Positions 29,276 to 38,963 of a DNA stretch of 60,825 nucleotides are shown here, one piece after another. Every line of letters starts with the position of its first letter. The first letter of the stretch is position 1. Position numbers and translations under genes: made by a program. This stretch comes from Haloferula rosea (GTDB taxonomy: Bacteria > Verrucomicrobiota > Verrucomicrobiia > Verrucomicrobiales > Akkermansiaceae): the NCBI RefSeq assembly GCF_016595525.1, contig NZ_JAENII010000019.1, positions 1 through 60,825 of the forward strand. The letters run 5' to 3'. Under the pieces are notes generated by a model that worked only from the letters and a program-made list of their open reading frames with translations, had not been told where the DNA came from and did no database searches.

Positions 29276-30010
29276 TCAGGACAGCAGCGCGAGGAATTCA
29301 CGGTTCCCATCGGTTCCCTTGATGGGCGAGTCAATCAGTCCCCTCCACTCCCTTCCGAGCTCCACGGTGACGAAGGTCCGGATCTTCTCCACCGCCCGAT
29401 CATGCAAGGCCGGATCCCGGACGATCCCGCCCTTGCCGATATCGTCCCGCTCCAATTCGAACTGCGGCTTGATCAAGGGCACGATGAGACCGCCCTCCTC
29501 CAGCACCCCGAAGGCCGCGGGCAGGATCTTGGTGAGGGAAATGAACGACACATCGATCACGATCAGCGAAACCCGTTCACCGAGGTCCGCTTCCACCAGC
29601 CCGCGCGCGTTGAACTTCTCCTTTACCACGACTTTCGGGTCGCTGCGGATCTTCCAAGCCAGTTGGTTGGTTCCCACATCGACCGCATGCACCCGCTCGG
29701 CGCCGCGCTGCAGGAGGCAGTCGGTGAATCCACCGGTGGACGCACCGATGTCCAGACATACACGTCCGGCTGGATCGATCTCGAAGGCGTCCAGCGCCCC
29801 CTCCATCTTCAGTCCACCCCGTCCGACGTACTTCGGCTTCTCCTTCACCTCGAGGTGGATGTCCTCGGGCACCTTCGCACTCGGCTTGTCGATCTGGCGG
29901 TCACTCGTCCTCACCTCGCCGGCGAGGACGAGGCGCTTCGCCTGCTCACGGGTGTCGCACAACCCGCGCGCCACCAGAAGCACATCCACCCGTTCCTTCT
30001 TGCCTGCCAT
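29276..30010 (-). CDS. tlyA: TlyA-family rRNA 2'-O-methyltransferase (S4 + FtsJ domains)
   Basis: A 244-residue protein with an N-terminal S4 RNA-binding domain (RVDVLLVARGLCDTREQAKR) and a Rossmann FtsJ-like SAM domain (KYVGRGGLKMEGAL, CLDIGASTGGFTDCLLQRGA, AVDVGTNQL, SFISLTKILP). Known members methylate ribosomal RNA and were earlier called hemolysin A. It lies between a LOG-family gene and nadK on the same strand, with about 50-bp gaps. Confidence 0.93.
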   Translation of the reverse strand: MAGKKERVDVLLVARGLCDTREQAKRLVLAGEVRTSDRQIDKPSAKVPEDIHLEVKEKPKYVGRGGLKMEGALDAFEIDPAGRVCLDIGASTGGFTDCLLQRGAERVHAVDVGTNQLAWKIRSDPKVVVKEKFNARGLVEADLGERVSLIVIDVSFISLTKILPAAFGVLEEGGLIVPLIKPQFELERDDIGKGGIVRDPALHDRAVEKIRTFVTVELGREWRGLIDSPIKGTDGNREFLALLS

Positions 30011-30058
30011 GTTCCTAGTGCTTGGACCTCTTCCGGAGCGTTTTGATGACGATCGCCA

Positions 30059-31171
30059 TCAGGCTTCGGCTTCCGCCTTGTTCACGGCATCGATCAATTC
30101 GCGCATCCGACCGAAGTCCCCCTTCCGGTGATTGAAGACCAGCCGCGGCAACTCCGCCAGTTCCGGCTCGTTCTCCTCCGCCTTCAATGCCTTGCACTGC
30201 TTCATCCCACCGGACTCGATCAGGTCCGAATACTCCTTCTCCAAAGCCTTCACCGAGGCATCCGAGAGGCGGTTCATCAGGCGCAGCACCAGGCGCTTGC
30301 CGACATAGCGGTAGGAATGGAACACCCGATAGAATCCCACGACCTCCTCAACGGCCTCGTCGAGGTCGTCGGTCACATGGATCAGCGACATGTCGGACTC
30401 GGAGATCAGGCCAAGGCGCAACAAGTGGTCCTTCACGAACTGCTCCCAGAATTTCCAATAAGTCCCGCCCTTCGCATCCACCAGCACCAGCGGATACACC
30501 TTCGCCTTGCCCGTCTGGATCAGCGTGAGCGCCTCAAATACTTCATCCATCGTACCAAAACCTCCCGGGAACCCGGCGGCTCCGTCGCTCTCCTTGACGA
30601 AAGAGAGCTTGCGGGTGAAGAAGTAGTTGAAATCAATCAGTTTCGGGTCACCCGCGATGAACTCATTCGGGTCAGCCTCGAAAGGCAGTGAAATGTTCAG
30701 CCCGAAGCTGTCCGCCGCCCCGGCACCTTCGTTTCCCGCCGCCATGATGCCCGGACCGGCGCCGGTGATCGTCATGAACCCATGATCGCGCATCCTCGCC
30801 GCGTACTCCTTGGCCGCGATGTATTCCGGTTCGTCGGGCTTCGTCCGTGCCGACCCGAACACCGACACCTTGCGGAACTTCTGCCACGATTCGAACACGA
30901 TCTCCGCCTCGCGCATCTCCTTGAGCGCCCGGTTCATCAGCTTGAAGTCGCCCTTGCTGACACCATCCCGGGAAAGCCGAACGGCCGTGGTCATCATCTC
31001 GGCCAACAGCTCCTCATTGCCCGGCTTCGCCACTTCCTTCGCCATCTCGGAGATCTGGCGGTCGAGCCCCTCGTCTCCCGTCGAGCCCACGTACGACTTC
31101 CGAAACTCCAAGCCTCCCGTAAAATCCCTCTCCACCGGAACCTCCAACTTTTTTGCATGCCTCCTGCTCAT
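30059..31171 (-). CDS. LOG-family protein (lysine-decarboxylase-like Rossmann fold)
   Basis: A 370-residue protein with the LOG/TIGR00730 signature: SVFGSARTKPDEPEY, TGAGPGIMAAGNEGA and PGGFGTMDEVFE (PGGxGTxxE, the phosphoribohydrolase-type motif). Some LOG enzymes release cytokinin bases from nucleotides; in bacteria the physiological substrate is usually unknown. It is longer than the classical about 190-residue LOG proteins, with an N-terminal about 95-residue extension and a long C-terminal helical part. First gene of the minus-strand operon, divergent from aroG. Confidence 0.85.
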   Translation of the reverse strand: MSRRHAKKLEVPVERDFTGGLEFRKSYVGSTGDEGLDRQISEMAKEVAKPGNEELLAEMMTTAVRLSRDGVSKGDFKLMNRALKEMREAEIVFESWQKFRKVSVFGSARTKPDEPEYIAAKEYAARMRDHGFMTITGAGPGIMAAGNEGAGAADSFGLNISLPFEADPNEFIAGDPKLIDFNYFFTRKLSFVKESDGAAGFPGGFGTMDEVFEALTLIQTGKAKVYPLVLVDAKGGTYWKFWEQFVKDHLLRLGLISESDMSLIHVTDDLDEAVEEVVGFYRVFHSYRYVGKRLVLRLMNRLSDASVKALEKEYSDLIESGGMKQCKALKAEENEPELAELPRLVFNHRKGDFGRMRELIDAVNKAEAEA

Positions 31172-31278
31172 CCCCGGCAGGAAAACAGATTTCGCCCCCC
31201 GGCGTCGAGACCAAGCCGGGACTCATCCCCACCACGCTGTGCTTGCCCCCGGCGCCCACCTCCCCTTTAGTCCCGCCT

Positions 31279-32346
31279 GTGACGCAGCACCGCACCGACG
31301 ACCTCCGCATTTCCGGCCTCAATCCCCTGATCTCTCCGGCGGTCCTGAACTATTTCCAACCCGTCACCGAACAGGTCTCGGAATTGGTCGCCACCGCCCG
31401 CGAAGGCGCCGATGCCATCCTCAAGGGTCAGGACGACCGCCTGCTGGTCGTGATCGGCCCCTGCTCCATCCATGAGCCCGCTGCAGCGATCGACTACGGC
31501 AGGAAACTCAAGCCACTCATCGACCAGCACAAGGATGACCTGCTCATCGTGATGCGCGTCTACTTCGAAAAACCGCGCACCACCGTCGGCTGGAAGGGCC
31601 TGATCAACGACCCTCACCTCGACGGTTCCTTCGATATCAATCACGGACTGAAGATCGCCCGCGGCCTGCTCTTCGAGCTCGCGGAAATGGGCATCCCCGC
31701 CGGCACCGAATTCCTCGATACCATCTCGCCCCAGTACATCGCCGACCTGATCGCCTGGGGCGCCATCGGTGCGCGCACGACCGAAAGCCAGATTCACCGC
31801 GAACTCGCCTCCGGTCTCTCGATGCCCGTCGGCTTCAAGAACGGCACCGGAGGATCCATCCAGATCGCGCTGGACGCCATCCAGTCCGCCTCCCGCCCCC
31901 ACCATTTCCTCTCCGTGACCAAGCAGGGAGTCTCCGCCATCGTCTCGACGACCGGCAACGAATCCTGCCACCTCATCCTGCGCGGCGGTAAGAACGGCCC
32001 GAACTACGAGAAGGCCGACATCGACGACGTCCTCGTCGGCCTCCACGAGCAGAACCTTCCTCCTCACGTGATGATCGATTGCTCCCACGGCAACTCGCGC
32101 AAGGACTACCGCAACCAGCCACTGGTGGCCGCCAACCTCTGCAATCAGATCGCCGACGGCTCGGAGGCCATCACGGCCGTCATGGTCGAATCCAATCTCG
32201 TCGAGGGGAACCAGAAGCTTGACCCCGACCTCAGCAAACTCACCTACGGCCAGTCGGTGACCGATGCCTGCATCGGTTGGGACGACACCGTCGAGGTGCT
32301 CGGCAAGTTCGCCAAGGCCGTGCAGGACCGACGGGCCGGCGCATGA
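31279..32346 (+). CDS. 3-deoxy-7-phosphoheptulonate synthase, class I (DAHP synthase)
   Basis: A 355-residue first enzyme of the shikimate pathway, condensing PEP and erythrose 4-phosphate. The AroG/F/H-type signatures are present: LLVVIGPCSIHEP, MRVYFEKPRTTVGWKGL, IGARTTESQIHRE, GFKNGTGGS, and MIDCSHGNSRKD. The start is GTG 31279 (TQHRTDDLRISGLNPL...); the frame extends upstream to 31153 but those residues are unlike the family. Which feedback type (Phe, Tyr, Trp) it is cannot be read here. Confidence 0.93.
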   Translation: MTQHRTDDLRISGLNPLISPAVLNYFQPVTEQVSELVATAREGADAILKGQDDRLLVVIGPCSIHEPAAAIDYGRKLKPLIDQHKDDLLIVMRVYFEKPRTTVGWKGLINDPHLDGSFDINHGLKIARGLLFELAEMGIPAGTEFLDTISPQYIADLIAWGAIGARTTESQIHRELASGLSMPVGFKNGTGGSIQIALDAIQSASRPHHFLSVTKQGVSAIVSTTGNESCHLILRGGKNGPNYEKADIDDVLVGLHEQNLPPHVMIDCSHGNSRKDYRNQPLVAANLCNQIADGSEAITAVMVESNLVEGNQKLDPDLSKLTYGQSVTDACIGWDDTVEVLGKFAKAVQDRRAGA

Positions 32347-32428
32347 GATAAGCCGCGGCTCACCGCACGGCTCATCCCTGCAGCTTCGTGACTTCGGAGA
32401 ATCCGCAGTGCGGACAATCCGTCACGCG

Positions 32429-32773
32429 TTAGCGTGGGAAGCAGCGGACAAAGAAGAAGATGGCCGTCGCCGGCAAGGGGGGCAGGAAAAGCAGCATCCA
32501 CCCGGTCCCCCGGCCGATCAGTCCGGCGTCACCAACCGCGAGCGAGATCCCGAACATCGCGACCACCAGCGCCACCCAACAGCCGGTGATCATGAACGAG
32601 TGATCGCTCAGCCTCTGGGCGAAAGGATGGCGGATGACCCGGCCCCGCCCCACCATGGGCAGCGACATTCCACAGGTCGGGCAGCAGAGAATCCCCCGAT
32701 GCCGGGAGCGGAACGCCTCCAGCCCCGCCTCGGGCTGCTCGAGCATGTGTTGACCGCAGGATCGCGTCTTCAT
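32429..32773 (-). CDS. Small membrane protein with CxxC zinc-ribbon-like N-terminus
   Basis: A 114-residue protein of unknown function. An N-terminal CCPTCGMSLP motif is followed by two hydrophobic segments (SFMITGCWVALVVAMFGI and GWMLLFLPPLPATAIFFFV). Directly after the TAA (32429-32431), in the same frame, 18 sense codons continue to a TGA at 32372-32374 and encode TDCPHCGFSEVTKLQG, another CPxCG motif. So the original protein may have ended there. It is followed upstream on the same strand by another small membrane protein gene. Confidence 0.55.
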   Translation of the reverse strand: MKTRSCGQHMLEQPEAGLEAFRSRHRGILCCPTCGMSLPMVGRGRVIRHPFAQRLSDHSFMITGCWVALVVAMFGISLAVGDAGLIGRGTGWMLLFLPPLPATAIFFFVRCFPR

Positions 32774-32803
32774 CTCAAAACTCCATCGAAGGCTCGGGAT
32801 GCC

Positions 32804-32998
32804 CTATGCATCCGGCTTCCAAGCCAGCATCCAGCCAGCCCAGACCAGGTAGATTCCCATCGGGATTCCGGGAGAAAGCAGCACGGCAAGAAGCACCGAG
32901 TTCTGCCAGGTGACAACCGGCAGCAGAGCCATGAGGAACCCAGCCACAAACATCATGCCGCCCAGCATACGGGTCTCACATCGGCTCAAGGATTTCAT
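32804..32998 (-). CDS. Small membrane protein
   Basis: A 64-residue protein starting MKSLSRCETRMLGGMMFVAG (ATG 32998 preferred over 33034) with two hydrophobic helices. No family recognised. It lies 30 bp upstream of the CPTCG membrane protein on the same strand, so the two likely form an operon divergent from the peptidase at 33145. Confidence 0.5.
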   Translation of the reverse strand: MKSLSRCETRMLGGMMFVAGFLMALLPVVTWQNSVLLAVLLSPGIPMGIYLVWAGWMLAWKPDA

Positions 32999-33144
32999 GG
33001 GATCAGCATGCCGAAGACCCGTGCCCCTTCCCATGAGAATCGCGTGAACCGATTGTAGCGGGGACTGCCCATGACAAACCCCAGACTCGGATCGTCTGCG
33101 CCGTTCCTACCAAGCGCCGCAGCGGGAAAACCGATACACATTCC

Positions 33145-33759
33145 ATGATCCAACCCCTGCTCACCCGTGTCCGCCATTGGACCCTGACCACGCTCTATCA
33201 GTCGCAGGTAATCACTCATCTGGGAGACCTCCCCGTGGTCTCTCTGCGAACCGAACATGCGGACTTCCTCCGCATCATCCGCCTGTCATTCGAACTCATC
33301 GAAACCTTGGATCCCCGACGCGCCGCAAGGGTCATCCATCACACCCGCTGGATCGTTGAAGCTTCGCTGGCCCTGGGGCCACGCTCAGGCCGCTACTGCC
33401 CGCAGCTGTCGGTCATCGAACTCGACTTCGACTACGATCCGGACTTCGGCGATGACCTGCGTCACGCCGCCTACTTCGCTGGCGTCCTGGTTCACGAAGC
33501 CACCCATGGACTTCTCGCACACAAGGGCTTCCACTACACCACCGATCAGCGGGTCCAGATCGAGCGCATCTGCGTCGCCGAGGAGAACCGCTTCCTCCTG
33601 AAAACCAATCGTCTCCGCGAGGGACTTGGGGACAACCTTCAGTTCAAGTTCGACCCCTGCCTCTGGGAGGACGCTTGGCAGATGGGCCGTTGGGAGAAAT
33701 TCACCCGCTCCCTCAAACGAAGCTGGAGCGCCAGCTCCGGTGAACCCGCGGCGAATTGA
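33145..33759 (+). CDS. Predicted zinc metallopeptidase-like protein (HEATHG)
   Basis: A 204-residue protein of unknown family. Residues VLVHEATHGLLAHKG contain HExxH, followed about 30 residues later by ICVAEENRF, a possible third zinc ligand (Glu), as in gluzincin peptidases. No signal peptide is visible, so it is likely cytoplasmic. Similar short HEATH proteins are often annotated only as hypothetical. The start ATG follows an AC-rich leader. Confidence 0.6.
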   Translation: MIQPLLTRVRHWTLTTLYQSQVITHLGDLPVVSLRTEHADFLRIIRLSFELIETLDPRRAARVIHHTRWIVEASLALGPRSGRYCPQLSVIELDFDYDPDFGDDLRHAAYFAGVLVHEATHGLLAHKGFHYTTDQRVQIERICVAEENRFLLKTNRLREGLGDNLQFKFDPCLWEDAWQMGRWEKFTRSLKRSWSASSGEPAAN

Positions 33760-33834
33760 ATTCGCGCCAGCGGAGAAACACCTGCAGAATCCTGAGAGAA
33801 CCCTTTCCCGGGGCACGTTTTCTTCACTTCAACC

Positions 33835-35013
33835 ATGGAAAGACGATCATTCCTGCACATTTCAGCCGCCGGGTCCATCCTTGGAGCCTCTGCGAGCCAC
33901 GCCCAAGAGCCTCAAGACGAGGAGGCCAAAGCACCCGGCATCCCCGTCGCCATGGCCCCCCGCCCCGACGGCATCGAGATCATCTGGCGCACCCACCAAC
34001 TCGCACGCGGCATGGTCGAGTTCGGCCCGACTCCCGAGTTGGGATCGACGAAACGGGACGATGGATGGGGCCTGCGTCCAGCCGGCAGCGAATCGATCCG
34101 CGTCCGCCTCGACGGACTCCAACCCGGCACCACCTACCACTACCGGACCGTCACCGAGTCCATGGACAAGAAGGATGCCTCCCGATCGGTCTCCGCCATC
34201 CGAACCTTCCGCACCCTCGATCCCGCTGCTTCAGCGACCCGCTTCGCCGTGTGGAACGACACCCACAAGCACGCCGACACCATCAAGAAGCTCGCCGAGC
34301 TGACGCCCCCCAGTGACTTCCTCCTCTGGAATGGTGACATCTGCAATGACTGGTACCGGGAAGGTGAAGTGGCCGACACCATCCTGACGCCCGCCGGAGG
34401 GATCGACCACAGCGCGAACCACCCCCTGCTTCTGGTCAGGGGCAACCACGACGTCCGCGGCACCCTCGCCCATCAGGTCGAGGACCACGCCCCGATGCCG
34501 GACGGCAAGCCGTGGTTCGCCATCCGCAGTGGCCCGGTCACAGCCATCTGTCTGGATACCGGCGAAGACAAGCCGGACGACCATCCCTACCTCTTTGGGC
34601 GTGCAGCCTGCGAACCCATGCGCCAGGCGCAGGCCGAGTGGCTGGAGCAGACCATCACCCGTCCCGAATTCGCGAATGCCCCCTACCGGATCGTCTTCTG
34701 CCACATCCCGCTGCGCTGGACCGACGAAACCACCGATCACGGCTACGATTGGTATAGTAAGAGGAGTCGAGACCTGTGGCACGACAGCCTGGTGAAGTGG
34801 GGTGCCCAACTGGTCATCTCCGGCCACACCCATCGGGATGCCCACATCAGATCGAACGACCGCTTCCCCTACCAGCAACTGGTCGGCGGCGGTCCCAAGC
34901 ATGCACAGGCTCGGCTCATCACCGCGCAGGCCGACAAGTCGAAGCTGGCCATCCGCATGACCGACCTCGACGGTAAGCAGGTCAGGGCACTCGATCTTCC
35001 GGCCCTGGTCTGA
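33835..35013 (+). CDS. Exported metallophosphoesterase with FN3/PAP-type N-terminal domain
   Basis: A 392-residue calcineurin-like phosphoesterase. The N-terminus (ERRSFLHISAAGSI) fits a Tat signal. A fibronectin-III-like domain as in purple acid phosphatases (RVRLDGLQPGTTYHYRT) is followed by metal-binding motifs WNDTHKH, LWNGDICND, VRGNHDVRG, FCHIPLR and ISGHTHRD. It should hydrolyse phosphate esters in the periplasm or outside the cell. It converges with the sulfatase at 35019, with only 5 bp between. Confidence 0.85.
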   Translation: MERRSFLHISAAGSILGASASHAQEPQDEEAKAPGIPVAMAPRPDGIEIIWRTHQLARGMVEFGPTPELGSTKRDDGWGLRPAGSESIRVRLDGLQPGTTYHYRTVTESMDKKDASRSVSAIRTFRTLDPAASATRFAVWNDTHKHADTIKKLAELTPPSDFLLWNGDICNDWYREGEVADTILTPAGGIDHSANHPLLLVRGNHDVRGTLAHQVEDHAPMPDGKPWFAIRSGPVTAICLDTGEDKPDDHPYLFGRAACEPMRQAQAEWLEQTITRPEFANAPYRIVFCHIPLRWTDETTDHGYDWYSKRSRDLWHDSLVKWGAQLVISGHTHRDAHIRSNDRFPYQQLVGGGPKHAQARLITAQADKSKLAIRMTDLDGKQVRALDLPALV

Positions 35014-35018
35014 GCCAG

Positions 35019-36554
35019 TCAGGATCCGGCGAGATCCGGACGATCGGACTCCAGCTCCCGCTTGAAGATCTTGACCAGACGCTGCACCACCTCCGGGTGC
35101 TCCTTCGCCACATTGTGGTATTCCTTGGGGTCCTTCAGGATCTGATACAGCTGGAACGACCCGTCCTTGAGCTCGATCAACTTCCAACCCTCGCGGGTGA
35201 TCAGGACACTCTTGCCCATCGGCCCCGAGCTCTTCACGAACACCTTCTCCTGAAACGATTTCTGTTCCTTGCCCAGCAGCGTCGGCAGGTAGGAAACCCC
35301 ATCCTTCTTCGGCGGGGCCTCGACTCCGGCGAGGTCGGCAAGGGTGGGCATGAAATCATAGTGGGATGCCAGCAGGTCCGTCCGCTCCCCCGGGGCGATC
35401 TTCCCGGGCCAACGCACGATCATCGGGCAGTTGATGCCCCCTTGGAAGGCACACCATTTCAGCCCGGCCCGACCGCCGGCCCCATCGAAGACGTCGCCTT
35501 CATTGGAGGTCCGCCACTTCTTGTCCTCGAGGTTGGACTTGGATCCGTCAGCCAGCTTTCCAGACCTCCAGATGCGCTTCGGCAGTTGTCCCTCGCGATT
35601 CTGATAGTAAGTCTCGTGACCATTGTCGGATGAGAAGAAAACGACCGTCCGTTCATCCAGACCCAGCGCTTTCAGCTCCTGCATCAGGCGACCGACCGTA
35701 TCGTCGAGCGAACGGACCATCGTCGCATACTTCTTCTCGGACAGCGTCAGGTCCTTGCGGTCGGCATAGTCCGGATGCAAGCGGGTAACCGCCACCGGTC
35801 CGTGCGGCAACTGGGTCGGATGATAGAGGAAGAAGCGCCGGTCGCGGTTCTCGCGCAGGAACTTCAACATCCCGTCGAGGAACACATCCTGGGAATAGGT
35901 CTTCCCACCGGAACCGACCGGATCGGTCCCATTCTCACTCATCTTCCCGCAGTCGATCCTGTCGTTGCCGGGCAGCTCGAACTTCTCACCATTGCGCCAC
36001 AGGTAGGGCGGGAAAAATCCGTGGGCACGCTGGTGGTCGTAGTAGCCCTCGTAGTCATCCCAGCCGTGACGGGTGAGCAGCGAATGCCAGGTCAGGAAAC
36101 CGATGTCCAGTTTCCCGAACTGCCCCGTGCGGTAGCCGGCCTGCTGGGCGACCTGGGCGAGGAACACCTCGTTTTCAGGTACCGGTTTGGCGCGTTGCTG
36201 CACCTTCATGAAGGCGGCATCCCACTCCTTCGGGCCCAACTTCTGGCGATCGAATTTCATGAGCTGCCCGCCCGGAGTGTGCGACCCCGATCCCTTGCGA
36301 CCGTTGTGCATGCCCGTCAGCAGGCTCCACCTCGCCGGCGCGCAGTAGGGGTTTCCGTAGTAGTTGGAGAAACTGATGCCCTCACTGGCCAGACGATCGA
36401 TGTGGGGCGTCTTGACGATCCCCTGTCCCTCATGCCCGAGCATTCCCGGACCCAGGTCGTCCGCCAGGATCAGGACCACATTCGGCCGATCGGGCGTGGC
36501 CTGCTCGGCGAGCAGCGGGAGCGAAAACAGCGTGAGCAGAAGCAAGCGGATCAT
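35019..36554 (-). CDS. Secreted S1 sulfatase, CAPAR type
   Basis: A 511-residue sulfatase with signal peptide (MIRLLLLTLFSLPLLA), ADD metal motif, formylglycine cysteine C71 in CAPARWSLLTG (CxPxR kept, Ser replaced by Ala), SSDNGHE and FQGGINCPMIVRWPGKI. The GKWH motif reads GKLDIGF, as in sulfatase branches with GKL[ED]. It lies about 8 kb outside the main polysaccharide block, alone on the minus strand. Confidence 0.9.
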   Translation of the reverse strand: MIRLLLLTLFSLPLLAEQATPDRPNVVLILADDLGPGMLGHEGQGIVKTPHIDRLASEGISFSNYYGNPYCAPARWSLLTGMHNGRKGSGSHTPGGQLMKFDRQKLGPKEWDAAFMKVQQRAKPVPENEVFLAQVAQQAGYRTGQFGKLDIGFLTWHSLLTRHGWDDYEGYYDHQRAHGFFPPYLWRNGEKFELPGNDRIDCGKMSENGTDPVGSGGKTYSQDVFLDGMLKFLRENRDRRFFLYHPTQLPHGPVAVTRLHPDYADRKDLTLSEKKYATMVRSLDDTVGRLMQELKALGLDERTVVFFSSDNGHETYYQNREGQLPKRIWRSGKLADGSKSNLEDKKWRTSNEGDVFDGAGGRAGLKWCAFQGGINCPMIVRWPGKIAPGERTDLLASHYDFMPTLADLAGVEAPPKKDGVSYLPTLLGKEQKSFQEKVFVKSSGPMGKSVLITREGWKLIELKDGSFQLYQILKDPKEYHNVAKEHPEVVQRLVKIFKRELESDRPDLAGS

Positions 36555-36703
36555 TGCCCCTAGTACGCGAAAACAGACCGCCTTTTACAGCAATTTTTGC
36601 ACAAGCCCCCCCTTCACCACACCGCTGACCCGGAACACGGGTTCGCCCTTCGCCTTTCCGATACTGCTTGTCCGGCTGCAGCCAATCCTTCATCAATCAG
36701 CCG

Positions 36704-37609
36704 ATGCACCGAGCTCTGCTCCTCGCCCTTCTTCTATTCAGCTCGGCTGCGCACTCCCAGGAGTTGCAACCACGGCGCTGGAGCCACCTGCCCAAGGGCA
36801 GCAATTTCTCGGCCGCTGCCTACATTTACACCTCCGCGGACATCTTCTTCAGCCCCTCGACCCGGGTCGAGAACGCGAAGCTGGACATGCACACGATCTC
36901 CGCGAGTTACCTGCATGCCTTCGAGTTGCTCGGGAAGTCAGCCCGCTTCGACATCGTTCAGGCATACCAGGATGGCCGCTGGGAGGGAACCCTCGACGGC
37001 ACACCGGCCTCCACCAGCCGCACCGGCTTGTCCGACACGGCCGTCCGACTCTCCATCAACCTCTTTGGAGCGCCACCACTGGAAGGAGAGGATTTTGCCA
37101 CCTACCGACGCGAGGTGGCTGATTGTGAAACCATCGTCGGCATCGGACTCACGACCCTCCTGCCCACCGGCCGCTATCTCAAGGACCGACTGCTCAACCT
37201 CGGCAACAACCGCTTCACCTTCCGCCCTGAGATCGGCATGGTCCACACCCGCGGTCCGTGGTCCCTTGAGCTCGATCTGGCGACCTACTTCTTCACCGAC
37301 AACAACTCGTTCTACAAAGGCAACACCCTCGAAAAGGATCCCCTGTTCGCGGGTCAGGCCCACCTTGTTTATACCTTCCGCCCGGGCCTCTGGGTCTCGA
37401 CCGGCACGGCTTTCGGCAGCGGTGGAGGCACCCGGATCAATGGACTCGGCTCGGGCGATTCGAACAACAACCTGCTCTATGGCGCTGCCATCGGTTTCCC
37501 GATCAGCCGCAAGCTCGGCATGAAGGTCGCCTACATCCGCACCAACTCTCTCGAACGCACCGGTTTTGATTCGCACTCCATCGTGATCGGAGCCGCGCTC
37601 ATGTGGTGA
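36704..37609 (+). CDS. Outer-membrane beta-barrel protein, phenol MetA-degradation/transporter-like
   Basis: A 301-residue protein with signal peptide (MHRALLLALLLFSSAAHS) and alternating amphipathic strands (FRPEIGMVHTRGPWSLELDL, LVYTFRPGLWVSTGTAFGSG, ending SIVIGAALMW with a C-terminal aromatic). This looks like the PF13557 transporter-like family of outer-membrane barrels. Substrate unknown. Divergent from the sulfatase at 35019. Confidence 0.65.
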   Translation: MHRALLLALLLFSSAAHSQELQPRRWSHLPKGSNFSAAAYIYTSADIFFSPSTRVENAKLDMHTISASYLHAFELLGKSARFDIVQAYQDGRWEGTLDGTPASTSRTGLSDTAVRLSINLFGAPPLEGEDFATYRREVADCETIVGIGLTTLLPTGRYLKDRLLNLGNNRFTFRPEIGMVHTRGPWSLELDLATYFFTDNNSFYKGNTLEKDPLFAGQAHLVYTFRPGLWVSTGTAFGSGGGTRINGLGSGDSNNNLLYGAAIGFPISRKLGMKVAYIRTNSLERTGFDSHSIVIGAALMW

Positions 37610-37703
37610 CGATCCCGGCTCGAGAACTCCATTTCCTCCCCCCGTCAAAGCCCTCGCGCGAACACTTGCAGCCGAACCGACGACCCCCTAGGCTCCGCCC
37701 ATC

Positions 37704-38906
37704 ATGATCGTTGAGCCGAAAATCCGTGGATTCATCTGCACCACCTCGCATCCCGATGGCTGCGCCAAGCACGTCGCCGACCAGATCGCCGTCGTCAAGG
37801 AACGAGGCCCCATCGAGAACGGCCCGAAACGGGTGCTCGTGATCGGATCATCCACCGGATACGGACTCTCATCACGGATCGCCGCCGCGTTCGGTTGTGG
37901 TGCCTCCACCATCGGGGTCTTCTTCGAAAAGGAAGGCAGCGAGCGCCGGACCGGCACCGCAGGTTGGTACAATTCCGCCGCCTTCGAGAAGGAAGCCAAG
38001 GACGCCGGACTCTACGCCCGCTCGTTCAATGGCGATGCCTACTCGGACGAAATGAAGGCCACCGTGATCGAAGCCATCAAGGCCGACCTCGGACAGGTCG
38101 ACTGCGTCGTTTACTCCCTCGCCTCCCCGCGCCGGAACCACCCGCGCAATGGTGAGACCTACAAGTCGGTGCTCAAGCCCATCGGCCAGACCTACACCAA
38201 CAAGAACCTCAACACGACAACCCAGGTCGTGGATGAAGTCACCATCGAACCCGCCAATCAGGACGAGATCGATCAAACCATCGCCGTGATGGGTGGAGAG
38301 GATTGGGAGATGTGGATGGATGCCCTCAAGGACGCCGGCGTGCTCGCCGAAGGCGTCAAAACCGTCGCCTACTCCTACATCGGCCCGGAAGTGACCTGGC
38401 CGATCTACACCAATGGCACCATCGGCGCGGCCAAGGAAGACCTCGAGAAATCGCAGCGCGCCCTCGACGAAAAACTCGCCGATCTGGGTGGCAAAGCCTG
38501 GGTCTCGGTCAACAAAGCGCTCGTCACCCAAGCCAGTTCTGCCATCCCCGTTGTGCCCCTCTACATTTCCCTGCTCTACAAGGTGATGAAGGCCAAAGGC
38601 ACCCACGAGGACACCATCGAACAAATGGACCGCCTCTTCCGCGACCGACTTTATGGGAAAGCGGATCCCCAACCCGATGAAGCCGGCCGCATCCGGGTGG
38701 ACGACTGGGAAATGACGGATGACGTCCAAGCCGCTGTCGACAAGGTCTGGAACGAGGTAAATACCGAAAATCTCAAGGAACTCGCCGACGTGGAGGGCTA
38801 CGAGAGCTCGTTCCTGCGGCTGTTCGGATTCGGGCTCGAAGGCGTGGATTACAGCGCGGACACCGACCCAGCGACCCCCGTTCCCTCACTGGAAAGCGCG
38901 GATTGA
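37704..38906 (+). CDS. fabV: Trans-2-enoyl-[ACP]/CoA reductase FabV
   Basis: A 400-residue enoyl reductase completing the fatty-acid elongation cycle with NADH. Features: start [17 protein letters not shown], dinucleotide fold [26 protein letters not shown], and the active-site [19 protein letters not shown] with the wide-spaced Tyr-x8-Lys typical of FabV, not FabI. FabV enzymes are known to be insensitive to triclosan. Full length for the family. Confidence 0.96.
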   Translation: MIVEPKIRGFICTTSHPDGCAKHVADQIAVVKERGPIENGPKRVLVIGSSTGYGLSSRIAAAFGCGASTIGVFFEKEGSERRTGTAGWYNSAAFEKEAKDAGLYARSFNGDAYSDEMKATVIEAIKADLGQVDCVVYSLASPRRNHPRNGETYKSVLKPIGQTYTNKNLNTTTQVVDEVTIEPANQDEIDQTIAVMGGEDWEMWMDALKDAGVLAEGVKTVAYSYIGPEVTWPIYTNGTIGAAKEDLEKSQRALDEKLADLGGKAWVSVNKALVTQASSAIPVVPLYISLLYKVMKAKGTHEDTIEQMDRLFRDRLYGKADPQPDEAGRIRVDDWEMTDDVQAAVDKVWNEVNTENLKELADVEGYESSFLRLFGFGLEGVDYSADTDPATPVPSLESAD

Positions 38907-38963
38907 GGGCTTACGCGATCCCGTGATGGGAAGACTTCAAGGTGATGCGTAATATCACCACCG

